Below are positions 35,325 through 43,946 of a stretch of 64,000 bases of DNA, one piece after another. Position numbers and translations under genes: made by a program. The notes below the pieces were generated by a model, which did not search any database, had not been told where the DNA came from, and saw only the letters and a list, made by a program, of their open reading frames with translations. Position 1 is the stretch's first letter, and each line of letters starts with the position of its first letter. The DNA is from Mycolicibacterium brisbanense (lineage in GTDB: Bacteria > Actinomycetota > Actinomycetes > Mycobacteriales > Mycobacteriaceae), in assembly GCF_001570425.1 (NCBI RefSeq), contig NZ_BCSX01000045.1, forward strand, positions 62,001 through 126,000, in the 5' to 3' direction.

Positions 35325-36191
35325 TTACGCGTGTGCAGTGTTCCACCACACCTCGGACAGTTCACCGCGCGCCACCAGCACCGACGGACCCCGCAGGTAG
35401 CTGGTGGATTCGGTGACGGTCACCGACACCTGGCCGCCGGGTATCCGTACCTGCAGGGTCCCGGTGTCGGCACCCTGGTGTGCCAGGGCGGCCACGGTTG
35501 CGGCGACGGTCCCGGTGCCACACGAGCGGGTCTCGCCGACACCACGTTCGTGCACCCGCATGCTCACCGCACCGTCGACCGGCGCGGTCACGATCTCGAC
35601 GTTGACACCGTCGGGGAACAGCTCTGCGTCGAAGGACACCGGCGCGCCCACGTCCAGGGCTGCCAGCTCGGCACGGTCGATTCCCACGCAGGCCAGATGC
35701 GGATTCCCCACGTCGACCGCCAGGCCGGAGAAGCTGCGGCCGCCGACAACGGCCGAGCCGGTGCCGAACCGGTTGGCCTTGCCCATCTCGACGGTGACCT
35801 CGGCGGTGTCGGCATCGGCATGGTGCAGCACCACCGGGCGCGGCCCCGCCAGCGAGCCGACCACGAACTCGTCGGCGGTCTCCAGGCCGGAGGCCTTCAG
35901 GTAGTGCGCGAACACGCGTACCCCGTTGCCGCACATCTGCGCGATGGACCCGTCGGCGTTGCGGTAGTCCATGTACCAGTCGCCGGCCGCGACGCCGTCG
36001 GGCAGGCGCTCGAACACCCCGGCTGCCAGGGCCGCACCAGCCCTGGTCACCCGCAGTACGCCGTCGGCGCCCAGGCCGCGTCGGCGGTCGCACAACGCGG
36101 CCACCGCAGCCGGTTGCAGCGACAGCTGCGCGTCGAGGTCGGGCAGCACCACGAAGTCGTTTTGGGTGCCATGGCCCTTCGCGAAAATCAC
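35325..36191 (-). CDS. dapF: diaminopimelate epimerase DapF
   Basis: 288 residues from GTG 36191 (FAKGHGTQNDFV). Both catalytic cysteines are present: Cys87 in MCGNGVR and the second in ETRSCGTGT. It converts LL- to meso-diaminopimelate for lysine and peptidoglycan synthesis. It starts four bases after the miaA stop on the same strand, so the two are probably co-transcribed. Upstream codons in frame up to 36230 belong to the miaA region and are not needed. Confidence 0.95.
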   Translation of the reverse strand: MIFAKGHGTQNDFVVLPDLDAQLSLQPAAVAALCDRRRGLGADGVLRVTRAGAALAAGVFERLPDGVAAGDWYMDYRNADGSIAQMCGNGVRVFAHYLKASGLETADEFVVGSLAGPRPVVLHHADADTAEVTVEMGKANRFGTGSAVVGGRSFSGLAVDVGNPHLACVGIDRAELAALDVGAPVSFDAELFPDGVNVEIVTAPVDGAVSMRVHERGVGETRSCGTGTVAATVAALAHQGADTGTLQVRIPGGQVSVTVTESTSYLRGPSVLVARGELSEVWWNTAHA

Positions 36192-36195
36192 CTGA

Positions 36196-37101
36196 TCAGG
36201 ATACGTGCCGCCAGATCCGCTCGGCGTCATCGACCGTCTCGTCGGAGGCCCCGTCCAGCCACGCCACCCGATGATCCCGGCGGAACCAGGACCGCTGGCG
36301 ACGCACGTAGCGTCGGGTGCCGATGAACGTCGGCTCTTGAGCGGCCGCGCCGTCGCCGCCGGCGTCGAGGTCGGCCAGCACCTGCGCGTACCCCAGCGCC
36401 CGGGCGGCCGTCACGCCGTCGCGCAAACCCTGCTCGCGCAGCGCCAGCACTTCGGCGACCAGACCCTCGGCGAACATCTTCTCGGTACGTTGCGCCAGCC
36501 GCTCGTCGAGAACCCCTGTGTCCCAGTCCAATCCGACGATCGCAGTGTCCCAGCGGGGTGTCCCGATGCGCGGTGCCGACGCCGCGAACGGCTGCCCGGT
36601 CAGCTCGACCACCTCCAGCGCCCGCACGATACGTCTGCCGTCGGTGGGCAGTATCGACGCGCCTGCCGCGGGATCGACAGCGGTGAGCTCGGCGTGCAGG
36701 GCCGCCACCCCGATCTCGGCCAGCCGCTCCTCCCATCGCGCCCGCACCGCCGGGTCGGTGGCGGGAAACTCCCACTCGTCGAGCAGCGACTGGATGTACA
36801 GCATCGAACCGCCCACGATGACGGGTACCGCGCCGCGCGCCGCGATGGCTTCGACGTCGGCCGCCGCGGCCTGCTGGTAGCGGGCGACGGTGGCGGTCTC
36901 GGTCACGTCGAGCACGTCGAGCTGGTGATGCGGGATGCCACGGCGTTCGGCGACGGTCAGCTTGGCGGTGCCGATGTCCATGCCGCGGTAGAGCTGCATG
37001 GCGTCGGCGTTCACGATCTCGCCGCCGAGCCGTTCGGCCAGGGCCAGCGCCAGCGCGGATTTGCCGGTTCCGGTCGGCCCGATGACCGCGATGGGCCTCA
37101 C
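36196..37101 (-). CDS. miaA: tRNA dimethylallyltransferase MiaA
   Basis: 301 residues from GTG 37101 (alternative GTG 37110). P-loop GPTGTGKS at 8-15, DAMQLYRGMDIGTAK and VGGSMLYIQSLL for tRNA and DMAPP binding, and RRYVRRQRSWFR at the C-terminal tRNA-contact region. It adds dimethylallyl to A37 of tRNAs reading U-starting codons; MiaB, encoded at 39952-41532, then methylthiolates that base. Its GTG overlaps the stop of the upstream gene, indicating coupling. Confidence 0.95.
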   Translation of the reverse strand: MRPIAVIGPTGTGKSALALALAERLGGEIVNADAMQLYRGMDIGTAKLTVAERRGIPHHQLDVLDVTETATVARYQQAAAADVEAIAARGAVPVIVGGSMLYIQSLLDEWEFPATDPAVRARWEERLAEIGVAALHAELTAVDPAAGASILPTDGRRIVRALEVVELTGQPFAASAPRIGTPRWDTAIVGLDWDTGVLDERLAQRTEKMFAEGLVAEVLALREQGLRDGVTAARALGYAQVLADLDAGGDGAAAQEPTFIGTRRYVRRQRSWFRRDHRVAWLDGASDETVDDAERIWRHVS

Positions 37102-37787
37102 GGGTGCCACACCCCGGCGAAGTACCCGACGCCGTAGGGCGCGCCGCGGTAGAGCTCCCGCGCCTGCGCGGGTGCGGGCTCGGTGAGCCCGGCCAGTACC
37201 TGATAGGCAACCCGGCTCACGACCGAATCGGGCAGCTCGAGCAGGCCTGCGGCATCGCCTGCGGCCAGCGCATCGTCGAGGGCGGACTGGATCGCGCCGG
37301 ATTCCGGGTCGTAGCCGCCCGGCGCGCCCGCGGTGAGGGTGTGTGCGCCGTCGGCGACGACCAGCACCCCGACCGGGTCGGCCGTGTCGTCGATCAGCAC
37401 CCGCAGCGCGCGCCCGCGGGCCTGCGCGGCGTCAGCCGAATGGGAGTCGGCGTACACGCGCACCTCGGTGACGGCCCCCGGATTGACCTCTCCCCTGATC
37501 CAGCCTGCGACGAGCGCGCTGAGCGGCAGTTCGACGGGCGTGTGCGGGCCACCGGGTCCCAGCGCTACCGCCACGTCCACGCCATATCCGGCGAACGTCC
37601 CGGCTGCCTGCGATCCGACGACGGTGTCGGTGTCGCCGACACCGACAACCACCCAGCGTGCGGGCAGCGTCTGCGCCGCGGCGACGACGGCGGCACGCAG
37701 GTCGGCCAGTTCGGCGGCGGCCGCACCCATGAGCTCGGGCACCAGGACAGGTGCCGACGGAACGATCGCGATGGCGCTCAGCACCAC
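37098..37787 (-). CDS. class III extradiol dioxygenase-like protein (Rv2728c-type)
   Basis: 229 residues starting at GTG 37787. The layout resembles the catalytic-subunit fold of class III extradiol dioxygenases (LSAIAIVPSAPVLVPEL, ARWVVVGVGDTD, LVVADGAHTLTAGAPGGYD). Few His residues are available as metal ligands, so activity is uncertain. It is coupled to miaA (stop overlaps miaA start), as in M. tuberculosis. Role in the tRNA/lysine operon unknown. Confidence 0.8.
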   Translation of the reverse strand: MVLSAIAIVPSAPVLVPELMGAAAAELADLRAAVVAAAQTLPARWVVVGVGDTDTVVGSQAAGTFAGYGVDVAVALGPGGPHTPVELPLSALVAGWIRGEVNPGAVTEVRVYADSHSADAAQARGRALRVLIDDTADPVGVLVVADGAHTLTAGAPGGYDPESGAIQSALDDALAAGDAAGLLELPDSVVSRVAYQVLAGLTEPAPAQARELYRGAPYGVGYFAGVWHP

Positions 37788-38015
37788 ACCAAACTAGTGC
37801 GCGGTGACCAGCGCACCGGCCTGCAGGGCGGACCATCGGTCCTAGTCACCCGGTGTCCACAGGCCTCAGCACCGAGTTTGTCAGGCCATTGACCCGAAAG
37901 GCATGGGCAGGACACAAGCCGACCTGCTTGAATAGCGTTCGAAACTGACAGCTATCGGGCGCCGCGTCGCGCGGCAGATGCGCGGGTAGACCGCGGGGAA
38001 GTACGAGGAGCCGAT

Positions 38016-39338
38016 ATGACAACCAGCCAGCCTGGCGAGCACACGCCCAAGCCCAGCCCCCGACCCGGGCCACCGCGCCCCGTCCCCCATCCCACCCCCG
38101 CCGCCGCACCGGTCGTTCCCGTGGCACCGGCAAGCGATCCGCACCGGTTCGGCCGCGTGGATGACGACGGCACGGTCTGGCTCATCACCGGCTCCGGCGA
38201 ACGCGTCATCGGATCCTGGCAGGCAGGCGACAACGAGTCGGCCTTCGCGCATTTCGGCCGCCGCTTCGACGATCTGCACACCGAGGTGGCGCTGCTGGAA
38301 CACCGGCTGTCCTCCGGCACGGGCGACGCCCGCAAGATCAAATCCGCCGCGGCCTCCCTCGCTGAAACCCTGCCCACCGCAGCGGTTCTCGGCGACGTCG
38401 ATGCCCTGAGCGCCCGGCTGACGGCCATCCTCGACCAGGCTGACTCGGCCGCGGCGACCGAACGCGCGCAGCGTGACGAGCATCGCGCCGCGCAGACCGC
38501 GCGCAAGGAGGCCCTGGCTGCCGAGGCCGAGGACCTGGCTGCCAACGCCACCCAGTGGAAGGCCGCGGGCGATCGGCTTCGCGAGATTCTCGACGAGTGG
38601 CGCTCGATCACCGGGCTGGACCGCAAGGTCGACGACGCGTTGTGGAAGCGCTACTCGGCGGCACGCGAGACGTTCAACCGCAGGCGCGGCTCGCATTTCG
38701 CCGAGCTCGACCGCGGCCGGGCCAGCGCCCGGCAGGCCAAGGAGGAGCTGTGCGAGAAGGCCGAGCAGTTGGCCGACTCCACCGACTGGGGTGCCACCGG
38801 CGCGGCGTTCCGAGACTTGCTCAACCAGTGGAAGTCTGTCGGCCGTGCGGCCAAGGACGTCGACGACGCGTTGTGGCAGCGGTTCAAGGCGGCCCAGGAC
38901 GTGTTCTTCTCGGCGCGCAACGCCGCCCATGCCGAGCGTGACGCCGAATTGGAAGCCAACGCCGTGGCCAAGGAAGCGTTGCTGGCCGAGGCCGAGAAGC
39001 TCGACACGTCCGACCTGGATGCCGCCCGGGCAGCGCTGCGCACGATCGGCGACAAGTGGGACGCGATCGGCAAGGTGCCCCGCGAACGCAGTGCCGAGCT
39101 GGAACGCCGGTTGCGGGTGATCGAGAAGAAGATCCGCGATGCCCCGACCGGCGGCGTCGATCCGGAGGCCCAGGCCCGCGCCGACCAGTTCCGTAGCCGC
39201 GTCGAGCAGTTCGAGAAGCAGGCGCAGAAGGCCGAGGCCGCGGGCCGGACCAAGGAGGCCGAGGCGGCCCGCGCCAGTGCCGAGCAGTGGCGTCAGTGGG
39301 CCGACGCCGCGGCGGAGTCGCTGGGCAAACGCAGGTAG
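38016..39338 (+). CDS. DUF349 repeat protein (Rv2731-type)
   Basis: 440 residues. A Pro-rich N-terminus (about 1-40) is followed by a small beta-domain (DDDGTVWLITGSGERVIGSW) and then several DUF349 three-helix repeats, recognised by the spacing of W residues (ATQWKAAGDRLREILDEW, STDWGATGAAFRDLLNQWK, DKWDAIGKVPR). The C-terminus is a charged coiled coil. Function unknown; related repeats occur in ribosome- and RNA-associated proteins. GAGGAG lies before ATG 38016. Confidence 0.87.
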   Translation: MTTSQPGEHTPKPSPRPGPPRPVPHPTPAAAPVVPVAPASDPHRFGRVDDDGTVWLITGSGERVIGSWQAGDNESAFAHFGRRFDDLHTEVALLEHRLSSGTGDARKIKSAAASLAETLPTAAVLGDVDALSARLTAILDQADSAAATERAQRDEHRAAQTARKEALAAEAEDLAANATQWKAAGDRLREILDEWRSITGLDRKVDDALWKRYSAARETFNRRRGSHFAELDRGRASARQAKEELCEKAEQLADSTDWGATGAAFRDLLNQWKSVGRAAKDVDDALWQRFKAAQDVFFSARNAAHAERDAELEANAVAKEALLAEAEKLDTSDLDAARAALRTIGDKWDAIGKVPRERSAELERRLRVIEKKIRDAPTGGVDPEAQARADQFRSRVEQFEKQAQKAEAAGRTKEAEAARASAEQWRQWADAAAESLGKRR

Positions 39339-39367
39339 GCCAGGAAGATCCCGACCCGGTTACGCCG

Positions 39368-39964
39368 TCAGGCTTCCGGGTTGTCGGGGTCGGTGGGCTT
39401 GGTGTCCTTGATGTCGTCGAGCAGGCCACGCTGGTGTTGCTTGGCGGCCGCCCGGCGGCGTTCTTCCTCGGCGGCCAGCTGGACCGCCGTGCGCGACCAC
39501 ACCACGCGGGCCCAGTGGAAGGTCAGCACGATCACCGCGATCCACGCGATGATCAGCCCGACGCCGGGGCCGGGATGGTGCACAGCGGTCTGCCGTGACC
39601 ACACCGCCAGCATGCCGGTGGCACTGGCCACCGCTGACCCGGCGAGCGCCACCCACGCCAGGGCCCAACGCCGCGTCAACAGCGCCAGCGTCGAGAAACC
39701 CACGGCGAAGACCAGCGCCATCCAGGTGAACACCCGCGACGGCAGCGAGATGCCGTCGGCAACGGCCGTGGCGTCGCCGACCAGCACGTCGAAACCCTTG
39801 CTCGACCCGGTATGAGGCAGCACGAAGGACAGCAGCACGACGAACACCAGGATCGCCACCACCACCGCCCGGCTGCCGGGATCGAATTCCCGGGCCATCT
39901 TGCGTTCGACGGCGTCGAGGTCACCCTTGAACTGGTCGAAGTGCTCGTCGGTCAACAGCTGCAT
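39368..39964 (-). CDS. conserved mycobacterial membrane protein (Rv2732c-type)
   Basis: 198 residues from ATG 39964. A short cytoplasmic N-terminus (DLDAVERKMAREFDPGSR) is followed by about four membrane segments (33-50, 78-96, 99-121, 134-152) and a charged C-terminal helix (AAEEERRRAAAKQHQRG). Function unknown. It overlaps the end of miaB by 13 bp and is probably co-translated with it. Confidence 0.85.
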   Translation of the reverse strand: MQLLTDEHFDQFKGDLDAVERKMAREFDPGSRAVVVAILVFVVLLSFVLPHTGSSKGFDVLVGDATAVADGISLPSRVFTWMALVFAVGFSTLALLTRRWALAWVALAGSAVASATGMLAVWSRQTAVHHPGPGVGLIIAWIAVIVLTFHWARVVWSRTAVQLAAEEERRRAAAKQHQRGLLDDIKDTKPTDPDNPEA

Positions 39965-41532
39965 CCTCCCGATGGGGGTTGGACAGGCGGTGCGCCGACG
40001 CGGGGCAAACCCAGGCCGACGCCGGTACGCGGCCGCTGCCCCGCCGCATGGGCATCCCCGGCGCGGGTGCGCCGATGCTGCGTCACAGGCGCGTCGGCGA
40101 TCAAATGGTGTGGGGCGGCCGCGGTCACCGTCGTGGTGACGATGTCGCCGGGCCGGATCTCGTCGGGCGCGATGCCGACGGGTGTGAAATGCACCAGCCG
40201 GCCGTCCCTGGCCCGTCCCGACATCCGCGCGGTCGCGGCGTCTTTGCGGCCTTCGCCGGTGGCAACCAACAGTTCGACGGTGCGACCCACCTGAGCTTGG
40301 TTGTCCTGCAGCGAAATTCGCTCCTGCAGTTCGATCAGGCGTTGATAGCGCTCGGTCACAACCTGTTTGGGAAGCTGGTCGGCCATGGTGGCGGCCGGGG
40401 TGCCGGGCCGGATCGAGTACTGGAAGGTGAAAGCGCTTGCGAACCGCGCCCGCTCGACGACGTCGAGGGTGGCCTGGAAGTCCTCCTCGGTCTCCCCCGG
40501 GAACCCGACGATGATGTCGGTGGTGATCGCCGCGTGCGGGATCGCGGCACGCACCTTGTCGATGATGCCGAGGTAGCGCTCGGCCCGATAGGAGCGGCGC
40601 ATCGCCTTGAGGATGCGGTCCGAACCCGACTGCAACGGCATGTGCAGCGTCGGGCACACGTTCGGCGTCTGGGCCATCGCCTCGATGACGTCGTCGGTGA
40701 ACTCGGCCGGGTGCGGCGAGGTGAACCGGACCCGCTCCAGGCCGTCGATGTTTCCACAGGCCCGCAACAGTTTCGAGAACGCGGTGCGATCACGCGAGAT
40801 GTCACCCCAGTGGGCCGGGTCCTCGCGCAAGTGCTCGTCCGCAACGAACGACACGCCGTAGGCGTTGACATTCTGGCCCAGCAGCGTGATTTCGAGCACA
40901 CCCTGGTCGACGAGCGACTGCACCTCGGCCAGGATGTCGCCCGGCCTGCGGTCAACCTCTTTGCCCCGCAACGCGGGCACGATGCAGAAGGTGCAGGTGT
41001 TGTTACACCCCACCGAGATGGAAACCCATGCCGCATACGCCGATTCGCGGGCCGCCGGCAAGGTCGACGGGAATTCCTGGAGTGCTTCGACGATCTCGAC
41101 CTGGGCTTCGCGGTTGTGCCGGGCACGTTCGAGCAGTGTCGGCAGTGAGCCGATGTTGTGGGTGCCGAAGACCACATCGACCCACGGCGCCTTCTTCAGC
41201 ACCGCGTCGCGGTCCTTCTGCGCCAGGCAACCACCGACCGCGATCTGCATGTTCGGGTCGGACTGCTTGCGCGGAGCCAGGTGACTCAGGTTTCCGTACA
41301 GCTTGTTGTCGGCGTTCTCCCGCACCGCACATGTGTTGAACACGACGATGTCTGCCTCGGCGCCGTCGGCCGCACGCCGGTAACCAGCCGATTCGAGCAG
41401 ACCCGACAGTCGTTCCGAATCGTGCACATTCATCTGGCAGCCGTACGTACGGACCTGGTAGGTACGCACGTCCGACTCCCCCTCATGGGGTGTCTGAGCG
41501 CCGCGCGCCACCGTGGAAGTCACGACGAACAT
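39952..41532 (-). CDS. miaB: tRNA-2-methylthio-N6-dimethylallyladenosine synthase MiaB
   Basis: 526 residues from ATG 41532 (GTG 41469 is a later alternative). The N-terminal UPF0004 domain has cluster ligands Cys32, Cys68 and Cys102; the radical-SAM motif CNNTCTFC gives Cys176, Cys180 and Cys183; a TRAM domain follows near residues 420-485. It methylthiolates i6A37 made by MiaA. The C-terminal 40 residues are an unusual Arg/Pro/Gly-rich tail. It is divergent from the glutamate transporter operon at 41590. Confidence 0.94.
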   Translation of the reverse strand: MFVVTSTVARGAQTPHEGESDVRTYQVRTYGCQMNVHDSERLSGLLESAGYRRAADGAEADIVVFNTCAVRENADNKLYGNLSHLAPRKQSDPNMQIAVGGCLAQKDRDAVLKKAPWVDVVFGTHNIGSLPTLLERARHNREAQVEIVEALQEFPSTLPAARESAYAAWVSISVGCNNTCTFCIVPALRGKEVDRRPGDILAEVQSLVDQGVLEITLLGQNVNAYGVSFVADEHLREDPAHWGDISRDRTAFSKLLRACGNIDGLERVRFTSPHPAEFTDDVIEAMAQTPNVCPTLHMPLQSGSDRILKAMRRSYRAERYLGIIDKVRAAIPHAAITTDIIVGFPGETEEDFQATLDVVERARFASAFTFQYSIRPGTPAATMADQLPKQVVTERYQRLIELQERISLQDNQAQVGRTVELLVATGEGRKDAATARMSGRARDGRLVHFTPVGIAPDEIRPGDIVTTTVTAAAPHHLIADAPVTQHRRTRAGDAHAAGQRPRTGVGLGLPRVGAPPVQPPSGGCSC

Positions 41533-41589
41533 GTTACGGGGACGCAGATACGCCCCAAGCTGAGCGTTCCCTGGGTAGGGTCTGCACCC

Positions 41590-42342
41590 ATGGCCACCGC
41601 GACCTCGGTCCCGATGATCTCGATCCAGGGCGTCAACAAACATTTCGGCGCCCTCCACGTCCTCAAGGACATCAACCTCGAAGTGCAGCGCGGACAAGTC
41701 GTCGTCGTGCTGGGTCCCTCGGGCTCCGGCAAGTCGACGCTGTGCCGCACCATCAACCGGCTCGAACCCATCGACACCGGAACCATCACCATCGACGGCG
41801 ACCCGCTTCCCGCCGAGGGCCGCAAGCTGGCCCAGCTGCGCGCCGACGTCGGCATGGTGTTCCAGTCGTTCAACTTGTTCGCGCACAAGACGATCCTCGA
41901 GAACGTCACGCTCGCACCCATGAAGGTGCGCAAGGCCGACAAGGAGAAGACGCGCAAGGAGGCGATGACCCTGCTGGAACGGGTCGGCGTCGCCAGTCAG
42001 GCCGACAAGTACCCGGCCCAGCTGTCCGGCGGCCAGCAGCAACGCGTGGCGATCGCCCGCTCGCTGGCCATGCATCCGAAGGTGATGTTGTTCGACGAGC
42101 CGACCAGCGCGCTGGATCCGGAGATGATCAACGAAGTGCTCGCCGTGATGACGGACCTGGCAGGCGAAGGCATGACCATGGTGGTGGTCACCCACGAGAT
42201 GGGCTTCGCCCGCCGCGCGTCACACCGGGTGGTGTTCATGGCCGACGGCGCGGTCGTCGAGGACGCGGCACCCGAGGAGTTCTTCACCAATCCGAAGTCC
42301 GACCGGGCCAAGGACTTCCTCGGCAAGATCCTCGACCACTGA
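41590..42342 (+). CDS. gluA: amino-acid ABC transporter ATP-binding protein GluA-like
   Basis: 250 residues. Walker A GPSGSGKST, Q-loop FQSFNLF, signature LSGGQQQR, Walker B VMLFDEPTSALDPE and switch His in VTHEMGFA. It closely matches the Corynebacterium glutamicum GluA pattern up to the ending SDRAKDFLGKIL. It energises uptake of glutamate or a related polar amino acid through the two permease parts downstream. ATG 41590 is chosen; ATG 41614 is possible. First gene of a three-gene operon. Confidence 0.9.
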   Translation: MATATSVPMISIQGVNKHFGALHVLKDINLEVQRGQVVVVLGPSGSGKSTLCRTINRLEPIDTGTITIDGDPLPAEGRKLAQLRADVGMVFQSFNLFAHKTILENVTLAPMKVRKADKEKTRKEAMTLLERVGVASQADKYPAQLSGGQQQRVAIARSLAMHPKVMLFDEPTSALDPEMINEVLAVMTDLAGEGMTMVVVTHEMGFARRASHRVVFMADGAVVEDAAPEEFFTNPKSDRAKDFLGKILDH

Positions 42343-42356
42343 GGGACGGCGACCAG

Positions 42357-43883
42357 ATGCCCATTCGCACTCGCCGCACCCGGCCGCTTCGCCTGATCAT
42401 CCTCGCGCTGCTGGCTGCCGCACTGCCGTTCATCGCCTCCGGCTGCGGCAGCGACAGCAACAAGCTCGTCATCGGCACCAAGTTCGACCAGCCCGGCCTT
42501 GCGGTCAAGAAGCCCGACGGCTCGATGGCCGGGTTCGACGTCGACGTCGCCACCTACGTCGCCGGCGAGCTGGGTTACAAACCAGACCAGATCGAATGGA
42601 AAGAGGCGCCGTCCGGTCAGCGGGAGACGCTCATCGAGAACGGCCAGGTCGACTACATCGTCGCCACCTACTCGATCACCGACGCCCGCAAGAAGAAGGT
42701 CAGCTTCGCCGGGCCGTATCTGATCACCGGGCAAGGCTTGCTCGTGCGGGCCGACGACACCGACATCACCGGCGTCGAGTCGCTCCAGAACGGCAAGAAG
42801 CTGTGCTCGGTGACCGGCTCGACGCCCGCTCAGCGCATCAAGGACAAGTACCCCGGCGTGCAGCTGCAGCAGTACGACACCTATTCGGCCTGCGTCGAGG
42901 CGCTGCGCACCGGCGCCATCGACGCGCTGAGCACCGACGAGGTGATCCTGGCCGGCTTCGCCGCGCAGTTCCCCGGCGCCTTCAAGGTCGTCGGCAAGCC
43001 GTTCTCGGTCGAGAAGTACGGCATCGGCCTGCGTAAGGGTGACACCACGCTGCAGACCAAGATCAACAAAGCCATCACCAAGATGCAGCAGGAAGGGGCC
43101 TGGCAGGCCGCGTTCGAGCGCAACCTCGGGCCGGCCGGCATCGCCACCCCAGCCCCGCCGCCACTGGACACCTCGGCCGGCGTCGAAGCCGGCGAGTCCG
43201 GCGGCCTGAACCTCGGCAAGTACAGCGGGCAGATGGTCTCCGCGTTCTGGACCACGATCAAGCTGACCGTGTACTCGGCGATCGGGGCACTGCTGCTGGG
43301 CACCCTGCTGGCCGCGATGCGACTGTCCCCGGTGCCGGTGATGCGGTGGCTGGGCGCGGCCTACGTCAACGTGGTGCGCAATACGCCGCTGACGCTGATC
43401 CTCATCTTCTGCTCCCTGGGTATCGGCACGACGTTGCACATCACCCTGACCGATCCGAACTCCCCGACGTCGATTGCCGACAGCGGATTCCGGCTGGCGG
43501 TTCTCGGTCTGACCGTCTACACCGCGTCGTTCGTGTGCGAGACGCTGCGGTCCGGGGTGAACACCGTGCCCATCGGCCAGGCGGAGGCAGCCCGCTCACT
43601 CGGGCTGAGTTTCGGTCAGAATCTGCGAATCATCTTGCTGCCGCAGGCTTTCCGCGCAGTCATCATCCCGCTGGGTTCGGTGCTCATCGCCCTGGTCAAG
43701 AACACCACCATCGCCTCGGCGATCGGTGTGGCCGAGGCGGCGCTGCTGATGAAGGAAATGATCGAGAACACCGCGGCCCTGCTGGCGGTGGGCAGCATCT
43801 TCGCCGCCGGGTTCCTGGTGCTCACCTTGCCACTGGGATTGTTGTTCGGCTGGCTCGGGAAACGCTGGGCGGTGGTTCGGTGA
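42357..43883 (+). CDS. fused substrate-binding lipoprotein and permease of the glutamate-type ABC transporter (GluB-GluC)
   Basis: 508 residues in one uninterrupted frame. Residues 1-30 are a signal with lipobox IASGC. Residues 31-265 are a family-3 periplasmic-binding domain (LVIGTKFDQPGLAVKKPDG, YSITDARKKKVSFAGPY, GFAAQFPGAFKVVGKPFS). After a Pro-rich linker, residues about 295-508 are a five-helix permease with the EAA loop (GQAEAARSLGL) and NTTIASAIGVAEAALLM. In C. glutamicum these are two proteins, GluB and GluC. The fusion would put one tethered binding domain per permease. It starts 14 bp after gluA. Confidence 0.88.
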   Translation: MPIRTRRTRPLRLIILALLAAALPFIASGCGSDSNKLVIGTKFDQPGLAVKKPDGSMAGFDVDVATYVAGELGYKPDQIEWKEAPSGQRETLIENGQVDYIVATYSITDARKKKVSFAGPYLITGQGLLVRADDTDITGVESLQNGKKLCSVTGSTPAQRIKDKYPGVQLQQYDTYSACVEALRTGAIDALSTDEVILAGFAAQFPGAFKVVGKPFSVEKYGIGLRKGDTTLQTKINKAITKMQQEGAWQAAFERNLGPAGIATPAPPPLDTSAGVEAGESGGLNLGKYSGQMVSAFWTTIKLTVYSAIGALLLGTLLAAMRLSPVPVMRWLGAAYVNVVRNTPLTLILIFCSLGIGTTLHITLTDPNSPTSIADSGFRLAVLGLTVYTASFVCETLRSGVNTVPIGQAEAARSLGLSFGQNLRIILLPQAFRAVIIPLGSVLIALVKNTTIASAIGVAEAALLMKEMIENTAALLAVGSIFAAGFLVLTLPLGLLFGWLGKRWAVVR

Positions 43884-43944
43884 TGAGCGCTCGCGCGAAG
43901 AACGGAGAACACTGATGAGCGCTCGCGCGAAGAACGGAGAACAC
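43881..43944 (+). repeat. two tandem copies of a 32-bp repeat, each holding a 10-codon mini-ORF
   Basis: Positions 43881-43912 and 43913-43944 are identical. Each copy carries TGATG followed by codons for MSARAKNGEH and a TGA that overlaps the next ATG (first copy to second copy, second copy to gluD). A GGAG-type site lies inside each copy. It looks like a recently duplicated translation-initiation leader between the fused permease gene and gluD. Confidence 0.85.
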
Positions 43945-43946
43945 TG

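Noticed and set aside
36205..37137. Long plus-strand open frame opposite miaA
   Set aside because: It lies entirely over miaA, is rich in Arg/His/Gly as expected for an antisense GC-rich frame, and shows no family motif.
37846..38133. Small minus-strand open frame between the Rv2728c-type and DUF349 genes
   Set aside because: Arg/Trp-rich composition, no ribosome site and no recognisable domain; treated as a 228-bp non-coding gap.
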